From assembly GCF_018128245.1 (NCBI RefSeq), contig NZ_CP072378.1:744001-808000 (forward strand): a DNA stretch of 64,000 nt, written 5' to 3'. Below the pieces are notes generated by a model. The model searched no databases. It was given only the letters and a program-made list of their open reading frames with translations, and was not told the origin of the DNA. Positions 39,283-49,900 of this stretch are shown piece by piece. Positions within the stretch are counted from its first letter, which is position 1. Every line of letters begins with the position of its first letter. This DNA is from Leptotrichia sp. oral taxon 221 (GTDB lineage: Bacteria; Fusobacteriota; Fusobacteriia; Fusobacteriales; Leptotrichiaceae). The position numbers and the translations under genes were made by a program.

Positions 39283-42200
39283 ATGAAAACAAAAAATCTA
39301 TTAAAAATATTGATTTTATTTATTTTAGCGGGAACTATCGCAAATGCTGAGTATTTTAAGGAAAATGGAGAAGTTTATTATAAAATGCCATATTTTGAAA
39401 TTAAGTCGAAAGTGAAAGGTGCGGATGCGAAGACTTTGGAGAATGTTGGAGAAGACAATATGGAAATGGCTGGCTTTTTTGGAAAAGATAGCACGAATGC
39501 TTATTTCATTGGGAAAAAGATAAAAGATGTTTCACCTAAAGGATTTGAGATTTTGGATGCCAAATATGTAAAAGATGATAAAAACTTGTACAAATTTGAA
39601 ACTGATTCGCTTTCTTATTTTTCAAGTAATGAAATAAAAACGAAAAAAGTTTCGATTGATGGACTTGATGTGAAAAGTTTTAAGGTTTTAGAGAATAATA
39701 AAGATTCCTACTTTGACTATTATGTAGATAAAAGCAATGTTTATATTGATAAAGATAATTTGGAAAAAATAACAGGAGCGGATAGAAATTCTTTTGAAAT
39801 TTTAGGGTATTCTATTGCTAGAGATAAAAATAATGTCTATAATAAAGGGGAAAAATTAGGAAATATAGATATTGCGAGTTTTAAATATTTTGATAATTGG
39901 ATAGCGAAAGATAAGAATAGAGTTTTTTATATGGATGAGCGTAAAGATATTAAAAATGTGGATGCGAAGACTTTTGAAAGAATGGGAGAGAGTTACTATT
40001 TTAGGGATAAAAATAATGTTTTTGCTTTAAAAAATGATTATTCTGACTCTAATTATAATTGGGTTTTGGAAATGTCGAAAAATATTGATAGAAGTAGTTT
40101 TGATATTTTGAATACTGAATTTGGGAAAGATAAAAATGGCGTTTACTATTTTGGAGAAAAAATAGATGGAATTTCTTCGAATAATGCTAAAGTTGTTGAA
40201 GAATTAGGAGATTACGATTATATTTTTCAAAGTGGCAATGATCATTACTTGGTGACTGTAAATGAAGGAAATTCATATGACAAGTCAGATGATAATACAA
40301 AAGAAAAATTTAAAATAAAGAAAATAAATGGTTTGAATATTGATTATGACACATTTAAATATTTTGAAATGTACGATTTGTATAAAGATAAAAATAATTT
40401 TTATTATCATTCAGATAATGACTTAAAAAAAATTAAAAGTGGCATTGATGTTAAAAGTGCTGAAAAAATAATTGAATTGCGTGATTTTATAAAGGATAAA
40501 AATAATATTTATTATTTTTCTGATGGAAAACTTGAGAAAGTTAATTTGAAAATTGATGTAAATAATTTGGAATATTTGGATGATGGAAATTCTGTTTTTA
40601 GTAGTTATTTGAGAGATGGGAAAAATGTTTACTTTGTGAATGATGAAGATGGGAAAATAAAAATTGTGAAAAATGTTGATAAAAACACATTTAAAGTTGT
40701 AAACGGAAATTATGGAGTGGATAGTAAAAATGTTTATTACTTGGGAGAAAAACTGGCTTTTGTAGGATTAGATGGTCTTAAAATCTTTAACGAGGGTTAT
40801 TTGAAAGATAAGAAAAATGTTTATGAAATTTCTGTAAATGATAATGATGAAGTGAAAGTAAAACCGATTAAAAATCTTAATATTGATGTGGCAACTTTTG
40901 AAGATATTTTCGGTGGATTAAGTTACAAAGATAAAAATGCTGTTTATTATGCAGAAGATAATGATGGAGATGTTTCTTTAAAAATACTGCAAGGAGCAGA
41001 TCCGGCTACATTTGAGTTTGGAATTATTTCAAAAGATAAAAATAGTATTTTTATTGGAAATCAAAAGTTGGAAGGCGTGAGTTCTAAAGGGTTTGAAATA
41101 TTGGATGATATGTTTAATTTTGTGAAAGATTATAAGAATGTTTACTATTTGGATAGAGAAAGTGATGGAATTAATGAAATTACTTATAAAGTGAAAGTTT
41201 TAGATACAAAAGGAGTTGACATTCCAAGTTTAGAATTTTTTGGAGATTCTTATAACAAATATTTTAAAGATAAAGATAATATATATTTTTTGAATGATAA
41301 AGATAATAAAATGGAATTTGAAAAATTGGCTGGTGCGAATCCGAAAACATTTGAAATTGTTGACGATTATTTTGCAAGAGATGATAAAAATCTTTATATT
41401 TTTGAGTACAAAGTGGATGGAATTGATCCAAAGACATTTGAAGCATTGAACTATGAAATGATAAAAGATAAAAATGGAGTGTACTTTTTGGAAAATATTT
41501 CAGAAGAAAATGAAAATTCAGAAATAAAAACTAAAAAGTTGAACTTAAAAGGATTGGATTTGAGAAGTTTTAAAAAAGTTAATGATAGCGATTATTATTT
41601 TAAAGATAAAAATAGTATTTACTACGAGGATTCTGGAAATTTACATAAAATAGAAAATGCTGACTTAAAAACATTCAAAGACTTGGATTATAATTTTGCG
41701 AAAGATAAAAATAATATTTATTATAAAAATAAAAAATTGGATGGAATCGATGCTGCAAGTTTTGAAAAAATAGTATTTAATTTTATAAAGGATAAAAACA
41801 GACTTTATAAAATTGACGAAGATGAAGAAAAAAATGAGATAAAATTAATTCCAATCAACGAAAAAGTCAATCTTGAAAATTTTGAAGAAATAGGCGGAAA
41901 TTATTATAAAGACGATAAAAATCTTTATTATTTTGAAGAAAATGAGTTTAAGAAAATAGATGGATCAGATCCAAATTCATTTGAATATGACAACGAAAAT
42001 TATACTTTTATTGCAAAAGACAAAAATAATGTTTACTTTGACGGAGAAAAAGTGAAAGGAATAGATGTTAAGAGTGCTGAAGGAATAGACGGGCTTTGGA
42101 TAAAAGATAAAAATAGTGTGTTTTATCGAGGGAAGAAATTGGAGAAAATCAGTTCAAATAACTTTAACTATTTTGATGGCGGAATGTCGTATGATATAAT

Positions 42201-42528
42201 TTTAGTTGACAAAAACGGAGCTTACAAATTGTTGGAAAATGAAAATCAAAAAGATAAAATAATTCCACTTGATAGCAAAAATATTGACTTAAAAACTCTT
42301 GAAAGAATTGAATCTCCAATGGATAGTTCTAATTATTTTAAAGATAAAAATGGAGTTTATTTTTTGAATGGAGAAAAATTCGTGAAAATAAATGGAGCGG
42401 ATATAGATACTTTTGAAGTGACAATGAGTGGAAAATATGGGAAAGATAAGAATAATGTTTATTTTGAAGGGAAGAAAATGGAAGGGGAGAATCCGAAGAA
42501 GTTTGAGGAGGAGATGGAGATTAAATAA
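39283..42528 (+). CDS. Large secreted DKNYY-repeat protein
   Basis: 1081 residues: a signal peptide (cleaved after 'GTIANA', about residue 22), then roughly 28 repeats of about 37 residues. Each repeat pairs 'KDKNNVYY' or a close variant (KDKNGVYFL, RDDKNLYIF) with a strand such as 'GADAKTFEIL'. This matches the DKNYY family, abundant in Fusobacteriota but without known function. Regular alternation suggests a beta-propeller or solenoid. No membrane anchor or barrel, so periplasmic or exported. Copies differ enough at DNA level to be old. AAGGAG before ATG; the paralogue follows in 54 bases. Confidence 0.88.
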   Translation: MKTKNLLKILILFILAGTIANAEYFKENGEVYYKMPYFEIKSKVKGADAKTLENVGEDNMEMAGFFGKDSTNAYFIGKKIKDVSPKGFEILDAKYVKDDKNLYKFETDSLSYFSSNEIKTKKVSIDGLDVKSFKVLENNKDSYFDYYVDKSNVYIDKDNLEKITGADRNSFEILGYSIARDKNNVYNKGEKLGNIDIASFKYFDNWIAKDKNRVFYMDERKDIKNVDAKTFERMGESYYFRDKNNVFALKNDYSDSNYNWVLEMSKNIDRSSFDILNTEFGKDKNGVYYFGEKIDGISSNNAKVVEELGDYDYIFQSGNDHYLVTVNEGNSYDKSDDNTKEKFKIKKINGLNIDYDTFKYFEMYDLYKDKNNFYYHSDNDLKKIKSGIDVKSAEKIIELRDFIKDKNNIYYFSDGKLEKVNLKIDVNNLEYLDDGNSVFSSYLRDGKNVYFVNDEDGKIKIVKNVDKNTFKVVNGNYGVDSKNVYYLGEKLAFVGLDGLKIFNEGYLKDKKNVYEISVNDNDEVKVKPIKNLNIDVATFEDIFGGLSYKDKNAVYYAEDNDGDVSLKILQGADPATFEFGIISKDKNSIFIGNQKLEGVSSKGFEILDDMFNFVKDYKNVYYLDRESDGINEITYKVKVLDTKGVDIPSLEFFGDSYNKYFKDKDNIYFLNDKDNKMEFEKLAGANPKTFEIVDDYFARDDKNLYIFEYKVDGIDPKTFEALNYEMIKDKNGVYFLENISEENENSEIKTKKLNLKGLDLRSFKKVNDSDYYFKDKNSIYYEDSGNLHKIENADLKTFKDLDYNFAKDKNNIYYKNKKLDGIDAASFEKIVFNFIKDKNRLYKIDEDEEKNEIKLIPINEKVNLENFEEIGGNYYKDDKNLYYFEENEFKKIDGSDPNSFEYDNENYTFIAKDKNNVYFDGEKVKGIDVKSAEGIDGLWIKDKNSVFYRGKKLEKISSNNFNYFDGGMSYDIILVDKNGAYKLLENENQKDKIIPLDSKNIDLKTLERIESPMDSSNYFKDKNGVYFLNGEKFVKINGADIDTFEVTMSGKYGKDKNNVYFEGKKMEGENPKKFEEEMEIK

Positions 42529-42582
42529 TAGGAATTGCTTTGTTTGAATTGCTAAATTTTGGAATAAAAAAGGAGAGTTATT

Positions 42583-44004
42583 GTGAACATTAAAAGATAT
42601 TTGTTAAAAATTCTGCTTTTGTTTGTTTTGGTAGGGAGTGTTGCGAATGCAGATATTCTTGTGGTGCCTTTTTATGAAATTCATGAAAATAGTGTGTACT
42701 ATAGAACAGAAAATGGATTAGAAAAGTTGCAAAATGCAGATGCGAAAACTTTTGAAATTTTTAAAGAAAGCAAATCTTTTGGAAGGGATAAAAATAATGT
42801 TTACTATTTGGGAGATAAACTGAATAAAATAGATCCAAAAACTTTTGAAGTAGTTGAAGGATACTATATTACAATGTTCAAAGATAAAAATGGAATTTAT
42901 ACTTTTGGAAAAAATTATGATAAATTAAAAATTATAAATTTTAAAGAAAATGGGATTGATATAGATTTTAATGATTTTAAAGTAATTTCAAGTGAAAATC
43001 CAACCATTTATAGAAATAAGAATGATGTTTATTTCCAAAAAGGCGGGAAAATTTATCCAATAAAAAATGTGGATGCGAAAACTTTTGAAAAAATAAACGG
43101 TCGTAGTTATCTTGATAATAAATATTATCGAGATAAAAATGATGTCTACTATTTTTCTAGTGACAAAATATTGAAACTAGAAAATGCAGATAGAAACAGT
43201 GTTAATGAATTAAGTAAAAATATTTTAAGAGATAAAAATAATGTCTATTTTGAAAATCAACAAATAAAAGGTTTGGATGTTAATAGTTTTAAAGTTATTT
43301 ATGAAAATAGAATATCAGAACCTGAAAATTTGATAAAAGATAAAAATGGTGTCTATTATATTGATGAAAATAAAAAAACTTTAATAAAATTTAAAAATAA
43401 TGAGATAGATATAGAAAGTTTTGGAATAGCAAATAAAATGTTGGATGATTATTTCAAGGATAAAAATAATGTCTATTATTTGGAGGATTATAAACTTCAT
43501 AGGTTAGATGATTTGGATATTGAGACTTATCAAAATATTTTTATGACAAGATACAAAAAGGATAAAAACAATTTGTACTTTAAATGGAAAAAAGTGAAAG
43601 GTGTTAATCCTGACAATATTGAAATAATTGAAAATGATTTTATAAAAATAAAAAATATATTATATAAAATTTCTAATTTTGAAGGAAAAGAAGCTGAAAT
43701 AGAACCTTTATCAGTTGATGCAGATACTTTTGAAAAAATTGACAATAATTACTATAGAGACAAGAATAATATTTATTTCTATAAAGATGGAAATTTGCAA
43801 AAATTAAAAAATACGAATGTTAAAAATTTTAAAATGTTGAAAGAAAGTTCTGATTTTGGAAAAGCTCAAAGTAACATTTATTACAAAGGATATAAATTAG
43901 AGCAAGTAGATAAAGATAGTTTTGAAATACTAGACGAAGCTTATGACGGTTCTATAGTAAAAGATAAAAATAGTAAATATTATCATGGAGAAAGAATTAA
44001 GTAA
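42583..44004 (+). CDS. Secreted DKNYY-repeat protein (shorter paralogue)
   Basis: 473 residues with a signal peptide nearly matching that of the upstream gene (ends 'GSVANA') and about 12 DKNYY repeats ('RDKNNVYYLGDK', 'KDKNGVYYIDENK', 'KDKNNLYFKW'). GTG start behind AAGGAGAG. The 54-base spacing, shared signal peptide and repeat type suggest tandem duplication followed by change in repeat number. Function unknown; likely acts with the larger paralogue. Confidence 0.88.
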   Translation: MNIKRYLLKILLLFVLVGSVANADILVVPFYEIHENSVYYRTENGLEKLQNADAKTFEIFKESKSFGRDKNNVYYLGDKLNKIDPKTFEVVEGYYITMFKDKNGIYTFGKNYDKLKIINFKENGIDIDFNDFKVISSENPTIYRNKNDVYFQKGGKIYPIKNVDAKTFEKINGRSYLDNKYYRDKNDVYYFSSDKILKLENADRNSVNELSKNILRDKNNVYFENQQIKGLDVNSFKVIYENRISEPENLIKDKNGVYYIDENKKTLIKFKNNEIDIESFGIANKMLDDYFKDKNNVYYLEDYKLHRLDDLDIETYQNIFMTRYKKDKNNLYFKWKKVKGVNPDNIEIIENDFIKIKNILYKISNFEGKEAEIEPLSVDADTFEKIDNNYYRDKNNIYFYKDGNLQKLKNTNVKNFKMLKESSDFGKAQSNIYYKGYKLEQVDKDSFEILDEAYDGSIVKDKNSKYYHGERIK

Positions 44005-44058
44005 AAATAGATATTAAAATTATTCAGATAACAAAATAAGAAGAAAGGAGAACCCGAT

Positions 44059-45759
44059 ATGAAGAACAGCAAAAAAACAAAACTGCCAATCGGAGTATCT
44101 AATTTTAAAGACATTATTGAAAAAAATTACTATTATTTTGATAAAACAAAATTTATAGAAAATATTTTAGAAGATGGCTCTCAGGTGAAGTTGTTTACTC
44201 GTCCTAGAAGATTTGGAAAAACATTGAATATGTCGATGTTAAAGTACTTTTTTGATGTTAAGAATAAAGATGAGAATAGGAAACTGTTTGAAGGGTTGAA
44301 TATTTCTAAAAGTGAGTATTTTGACATGCAAGGGAATTTTCCTGTGATTTCGGTTTCGTTTAAGAAATATCAGGAAAAAGATTGGAAAAATGGATTTGAT
44401 ATGATTAAAGATATTATTTCTGGCTTGTATGATGAATTTGAGTTTGTGAAGGAAAAACTTAGCACAAGAAAAAAGAAAAAGTTTGATTCAATTTTGATGG
44501 AGGAAGCTAATCTTGCTAATTGGAAAAATTCGTTGGCAGATTTATCAAATTATTTGTATGATTTTTATGGAAAAAAAGTGATTGTTTTAATAGATGAATA
44601 TGACCAGCCGATAATAAATTCCTATATTGAGGGATATTACGATGAAACTATTGATTTTTTCAAAAGTTTTTATGGATCTGTTTTGAAGGATAACGAATAT
44701 CTTGAAATGGGAGTTATGACTGGGATTTTGAGGGTTGCCAAGGAAAATATTTTTTCTGGGTTGAATAATATTAAAGTTCACAGTATTCTTAATGAACGAT
44801 TTACAGAATACTTCGGAGTTTTAGAAAATGAAGTTGAAACTTCTTTAAAAGATTTTGGATTAGAGTATGACTTATCAGATGTTCAAAAATGGTACAATGG
44901 TTACTTATTTGGTGAAACGAAAGTTTACAATCCATGGTCGATTATTAATTTTTTAGACGAGAAAAAATTAGGAGCTTATTGGGTAAATACGAGTGAAAAT
45001 AGTTTGATTAAATTGTATTTACAAAAAATGAAGAAAGAAATATTTGATGATTTTTCTAAACTTTTAAATGAAGAGAATATTTCAAAAATTATCAATGATA
45101 ATGTGACTTTCGGAAATTTAGAAGCTAATTTTGAGAAAAATTTTTGGAATTTATTTTTTCACAGTGGTTATTTGACTCTAGCAGAAAAATATGATGCAAT
45201 GAAGAAAGTTGTCAGTGTAAAAATTCCCAATAAAGAAATTTTAGAAATGTTTTCGGATATGTTTATTGAAGTATATTTTAAAAATACTGGAATTTTTTTG
45301 GATATGACTGATGCACTTACAAATGGCGATATTTCAAATTTCAAAAAATATCTAAAAGAAATTTTATTGGAAAATACTGGAATATTTGATGTGAGTGGAA
45401 CTTACAAAGAGCAATTTTATCACGGATTGATGTTAGGATTGATTTTAATTTTGAAAAATGAATACGAAATTACATCGAATAATTTTGCGGGAAAAGGAAG
45501 ATATGATTTACTTTTAAAACCTAAAAATATTTTGGAAGGAAAAGAAGGAATTATTATTGAATTGAAAATTGTTAATGGGACAGAAAATTTAAGTAATGAT
45601 AAAATTCATGAAAAACTTGAAAAGGAATGTGAAGTTGCGTTAAATCAAATTGATGAGAAAGGATATAGTTCTGTTTTGAAAAATGCTGGGATTGAGAAAG
45701 TCTTGAAAATTGGGATTGCATTTTTGGGGAAAGAATTTGAGGTGAAGTTTGAAAAATAG
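44059..45759 (+). CDS. AAA-ATPase-like / PD-(D/E)XK nuclease-like protein
   Basis: 566 residues of the AAA-ATPase_like plus PDDEXK_9 architecture, common as multi-copy families in Fusobacteriota, clostridia and Bacteroidetes. N-terminus: 'LPIGVSNFKDIIE', 'YYFDKTKFI' and a variant Walker A 'RPRRFGKTLNMSM' (about 50-62); 'VIVLIDEYDQPI' is the Walker B. C-terminus: 'GRYDLLL' and 'GIIIELKI' supply the Asp and Glu-x-Lys of a PD-(D/E)XK fold. Role unproven; a mobile or defence-related function has been suggested for relatives. AAGGAG before ATG. Confidence 0.85.
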   Translation: MKNSKKTKLPIGVSNFKDIIEKNYYYFDKTKFIENILEDGSQVKLFTRPRRFGKTLNMSMLKYFFDVKNKDENRKLFEGLNISKSEYFDMQGNFPVISVSFKKYQEKDWKNGFDMIKDIISGLYDEFEFVKEKLSTRKKKKFDSILMEEANLANWKNSLADLSNYLYDFYGKKVIVLIDEYDQPIINSYIEGYYDETIDFFKSFYGSVLKDNEYLEMGVMTGILRVAKENIFSGLNNIKVHSILNERFTEYFGVLENEVETSLKDFGLEYDLSDVQKWYNGYLFGETKVYNPWSIINFLDEKKLGAYWVNTSENSLIKLYLQKMKKEIFDDFSKLLNEENISKIINDNVTFGNLEANFEKNFWNLFFHSGYLTLAEKYDAMKKVVSVKIPNKEILEMFSDMFIEVYFKNTGIFLDMTDALTNGDISNFKKYLKEILLENTGIFDVSGTYKEQFYHGLMLGLILILKNEYEITSNNFAGKGRYDLLLKPKNILEGKEGIIIELKIVNGTENLSNDKIHEKLEKECEVALNQIDEKGYSSVLKNAGIEKVLKIGIAFLGKEFEVKFEK

Positions 45760-45777
45760 TTAAAAAATACAATATTA

Positions 45778-45806
45778 TTGCTTTTCATAAAAAAATGTTG
45801 TATAAT
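45778..45806 (+). promoter_or_regulatory. Orphan promoter
   Basis: TTGCTT (45778-45783), exactly 17 bases, TATAAT (45801-45806). No ORF follows before the hairpin at 45862-45886. Confidence 0.6.
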
Positions 45807-45812
45807 TAATTT

Positions 45813-45890
45813 AATAAATGAAATAAAAAACTTATATTCATTGTTAAAAAAAGGCCAGTTTAAAGAGAGTTTCAAGACTCTCTTTATTTA
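45813..45890 (+). ncRNA. Candidate small RNA (about 78 nt)
   Basis: The interval between a near-consensus promoter and a perfect hairpin terminator. It has no usable ORF (ATG 45818 is followed by AAA TAA). A first hairpin can form between 45817-45822 and 45837-45842, then a single-stranded A-rich stretch with GGCC, then the terminator hairpin. That two-hairpin layout is typical of trans-acting sRNAs, but expression is unproven. Confidence 0.4.
45861..45890 (+). terminator. Hairpin terminator
   Basis: Perfect 10-bp stem (45861-45870 with 45877-45886), 6-base loop, then a T-rich tail (TTTA). Confidence 0.65.
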
Positions 45891-45950
45891 GTATTAATTT
45901 TTATAAAATGTTGTATTATTTAAGGAATAGGAAACAAATATATGTTAAAT

Positions 45951-45978
45951 AAAAAAGAGGCCCAAAACCTCTTTTTTT
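45951..45978. terminator. Bidirectional terminator, downstream of yebC
   Basis: Perfect 10-bp stem (45951-45960 with 45968-45977), 7-base loop, A-run on one side and T-run on the other. It ends 3 bases from the yebC stop and can also stop transcription coming from the left. Confidence 0.85.
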
Positions 45979-45979
45979 C

Positions 45980-46699
45980 TTATAATTCTCCAGCATAATT
46001 GTGATGAACTTTTTGTACATCGTCGTCATTTTCTAGAGTATCAATTAATTTTTTCAATTTTTGTAAATCTTCTTCTCCTAAAGATTCTACTTCGATAGAT
46101 GGTAAATATTGAATATCTGCTTCTAATAACTCATATCCAGCGTTTCTTAACGCATCAGCTACAGCATCAAAATTTGCAGTTTCAGTTGTGATGTAGAAAC
46201 TATCTTCTAAAGTTTCCATATCTTCCATTCCAGCTTCAAGAGCAACTTCCATCAATGCTTCTTCGTCAATTGCGTCAGTTTTTTCTATAATGATTTCACC
46301 TTTTCTTCCAAACATATATGAAACTGATCCAGAAACTCCAAGATTTCCACCATTTCTATCAAAAGCCATTTTTACAGATGAAGCTGTTCTGTTTTTGTTA
46401 TCAGTAAGAGCTTCAACGATAATTGCAACTCCTGCAGGTCCATATCCTTCATAGTTTAATGTTTCAAAAGCTGTTGAACCATCAGTTCCCGCTCCTTTTT
46501 TTATTGCTCTGTTAATGTTGTCATTAGGCATATTTATCGCTTTTGCTTTTTCAATAGCATGTTTTAATGCTACGTTAAATTCTGGATTTTCTCCACCTCT
46601 TGCAGCAACTGTAATCAATCTAACAAGTTTAGTGAATGAAGCAGCTCTTTTTTTATCTTGTGCTTCTTTACGTCCAGCTATTGTACCATGTCTTCCCAT
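45980..46699 (-). CDS. yebC: YebC/PmpR family DNA-binding regulatory protein
   Basis: 239 residues, full length for the YebC/TACO1 family; members are described as transcriptional regulators and, more recently, as factors helping ribosomes through proline stretches. Hallmarks: 'MGRHGTIAGRKEAQDKKRA' (close to the usual AGHSKWANIKHRK type start), 'NPALNVALKHAIEKAKA'-like segment, 'MPNDNINRAIKKGAG', 'YEGYGPAGVAIIVEALTDN' and 'GGNLGVSGSVSYMF'. GGAGGATT precedes the ATG on the minus strand, and an extended -10 (TGCTATAAT on the minus strand, 46738-46730) lies 31 bases upstream. Divergent from polC. Confidence 0.95.
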   Translation of the reverse strand: MGRHGTIAGRKEAQDKKRAASFTKLVRLITVAARGGENPEFNVALKHAIEKAKAINMPNDNINRAIKKGAGTDGSTAFETLNYEGYGPAGVAIIVEALTDNKNRTASSVKMAFDRNGGNLGVSGSVSYMFGRKGEIIIEKTDAIDEEALMEVALEAGMEDMETLEDSFYITTETANFDAVADALRNAGYELLEADIQYLPSIEVESLGEEDLQKLKKLIDTLENDDDVQKVHHNYAGEL

Positions 46700-46729
46700 A
46701 ATAATCCTCCATAAATTTTTTTACGAATA

Positions 46730-46738
46730 ATTATAGCA
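46730..46738 (-). promoter_or_regulatory. Extended -10 promoter of yebC
   Basis: Minus strand TGCTATAAT (46738 down to 46730); a possible TTACTT -35 sits 17 bases further upstream. Confidence 0.55.
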
Positions 46739-46859
46739 TATTTTTTTTTACAAAGTAAAGTATTTTTTGAACTTCGTACCCTTGTTTTTAACGAAAAAGA
46801 AATAAAAAAGTGAAAAATGTCAATTTTATTTGAGCTAAGAATTTTCTAGAAATAAAATG

Positions 46860-46888
46860 TTGTAATAAGAGTAAAAGTTTTGTATAAT
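46860..46888 (+). promoter_or_regulatory. Promoter of polC
   Basis: TTGTAA (46860-46865), 17-base spacer, TATAAT (46883-46888), followed by a ~50-nt leader and GGGAGGA before the ATG. Confidence 0.6.
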
Positions 46889-46944
46889 AAAATGTGGAAA
46901 AAATTTTTTAATGTTTTGGATAAAAATGTAAAAAGGGAGGAAAA

Positions 46945-49900
46945 ATGGCAAGGTACATGAAAATAAAACCGGCGGATAATTTTTTAGACAAATACAGTAT
47001 GAAAAGTTTTGAGATAGATAGCCTTAGTGTGTATTCTGAGAAAAAAATAATTGAACTGCATTTGAAGATAAATAATTATAACGCAGATAGGGAGATTGAG
47101 GATTTGAGGAAACTTTTGTATAAAAGTTTTGGTAATGGATTGACGTTGAGAGTGGAATATGATATTAAGCCTGAACTTATTAAAGATAATGTAATTGGAT
47201 ATGTGAAATTTAATATTGAAAATTATAAGTTTGAGAGTGAGAGATATCGATATTTATTTGCAAATTATGAAGTGGATAATATTGAAAAGGTACTTTATAT
47301 TAAGTTACCAGCCGAGCATATGGTAGAAGAAGTGAAAAAATCTCCAATTGTTAATAGATTGAGTAGTAAAATTTCGGAAGTGTTTGCTGATGAAGAGAGA
47401 AAAGTTGAATTGACGACTGGAGATTTTGAGGAATTGAGAAAAAATTTGGCGGAACATTTTAATAATCTTGAAAAACCAGTTGAAGCTAAAGATATTCCAA
47501 AACCTGTGACTTCAAATCAAAATCAATCAAAAACTACAACTTCATACAATAAAAATAAATATAGATCAAACACTGAGGATAGAAAAGCCAGTCCTTTTAG
47601 TGCTCTTGAATATTTGAATGCTGGAGAGGATGTGGCATTAGAAGGGAAAATATTTGGATTAGAGATAAAGAAAACTAAAAATGGAAATTTGATGTATGAT
47701 TTTCTGATTACAGATTATAGTGATTCAATAAGTTGTAGAATTTTTTTGAAACCAGATGAAGACTTGGAAATAAAAGTTGGAGATTGGGTAAAAGTAATTG
47801 GTATTTTTGAGGCGGATAGATTTACGCAAGAATATATAATTAATACAAAAAGAGTGGATAAGATTCCTTCAAAAGATGTAAAAAGAGTGGATAATGCTGA
47901 GAAAAAAAGGATTGAGTTACATGCACATACAAATATGAGTGAAATGAGTGGAGTTATGTCTGCTAAAGATTTAGCAAAAAGGGCAAAAGAATTTGGTCAT
48001 AGTGCAGTGGCAGTTACTGATTTTGGAGTAGTTCATTCGTATCCATTTGCGTATAAGGAAGCGACTGAAGATTTTAAGATAATCTTTGGAATAGAGGCTT
48101 ATGTTGTAGATGATGAGCAAGAAATGATTACGAAGCCAAAAGATATTAATATTGAAGAAGAGACTTATGTTGTGTTCGATTTGGAAACGACAGGATTGGA
48201 TCCTTTTAAGGATAAAATAATCGAAATTGGTGCAGTTAAACTGAAAGGTAACCAAATAATTGATGATTTTTCTGTTTTTGTAAATCCTGAAATTCCGATA
48301 CCAGAGAATATTACAAAATTGACAAGTATCACAGATGAAATGGTAAAAGATGCTGAAACAGTTGAAGTTGTATTGCCAAAATTTTTAGAATTTTGTGGAG
48401 ATTCGACTGTTGTAGCTCATAATGCGAAGTTTGATGTTGGATTTGTGAATCAAAAAGCAAAAGGATTGGGGTTAGATTATTCGCCAAGTGTTATTGATAC
48501 TTTACATTGGGCTAGAATATTGTTGCCAGATCAAAAAAGATTTGGATTGAAAAATATTGCCAATTATTTTAAAATTTCATTGGAAAATCACCATAGAGCG
48601 GTCGATGATGCAAAGGCAACTGCTGAAATGTTTCAGAAATTTTTAAATATGGTACTTGGTCGTAAAATATTGAAATTATCAGAAATAAATACAACTTTAC
48701 AAACAAATATCCAAAATGCAGATACTCAAAATACAATGATTTTAGTAAAAAATCAAGCTGGATTAAAAACATTATATGAATTAGTTTCAAAATCTCATAT
48801 TGAATTTTTTGGAAATAGAAAACCAAGAATTCCAAAAACATTATTAAACGAAATGAGAGAAAACCTGTTGTTAGCGAGTTCAGCTTCTATTGTGTTTCAA
48901 AATAGTGGAGAATTGGCGAGATTATATCTTCGTGGAACAGAAAAAGAAGATATTGAGGAAAAAGCTAAATTTTACGATTATATAGAAATTTATCCATTAT
49001 CGAATTATGTAGATGCAGTTGAAACTGGGGAAATAGACAATATAGAAGTAATTAAAGAGATGAATCAATATTTTTATGAATTAGGTAAAAAGTTAGGAAA
49101 AATTGTGGTTGCTACAGGAGATTGTCATTATCTTGAAGAACGAGAAGCTATTAATAGAAGTGTTTTAGTATTAGGAAGTGGAATGGGAAGAAGACAGTTT
49201 TCTTATGATAAGAAACTTTTCTTTAAAACAACTGATGAAATGTTGAAGGAATTTGACTATTTTGGAGAAGATATTGCTTATGAAGTAGTTGTTGCAAATA
49301 CTAATAAGATTAATGATATGATTGAGCATGTAAGACCGATTCCAACAGGATTTTATCCTCCGAAGATTGATGGAGCAGAAGATCAGGTTAGAGAAATGTC
49401 TTATAGGAGATTGGAAGAGCTTTATGGTGAGGATATTCCAGATCATTTGAAAGAAAGAGTTGAAAAAGAGTTAAATTCGATTATTGGAAACGGATTTGCA
49501 GTATTGTATTTGATTGCACAAAAATTGGTGAATAAATCAGTTGAAGCCGGATATTTAGTTGGTTCAAGAGGTTCGGTTGGATCTTCCATTGTTGCATATT
49601 TGATGGGAATTACCGAAGTTAATGGACTTTATCCTCATTATCGTTGTCCAAAATGTAAACACACAGAATTTATGATGGTTGAAGGAAGTGGAGTCGATTA
49701 TCCTGATAAAGATTGTCCAAAATGTGGTACAAAATACATAAAAGACGGTCATGCGATACCATTTGAAGTATTTATGGGATTCAATGGAGATAAAGTTCCA
49801 GATATTGATTTGAACTTTTCTGGAGAATATCAATCAAAAATTCATAAGTATACTGAAGAATTGTTTGGTTCAGATAATGTATTTAGGGCGGGAACAATTT

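Noticed and set aside
39283-44004. Regularly spaced short repeats that might suggest a CRISPR array
   Set aside because: They are codon-level repeats of the DKNYY unit inside open reading frames, diverged from each other and about 110 bases apart.
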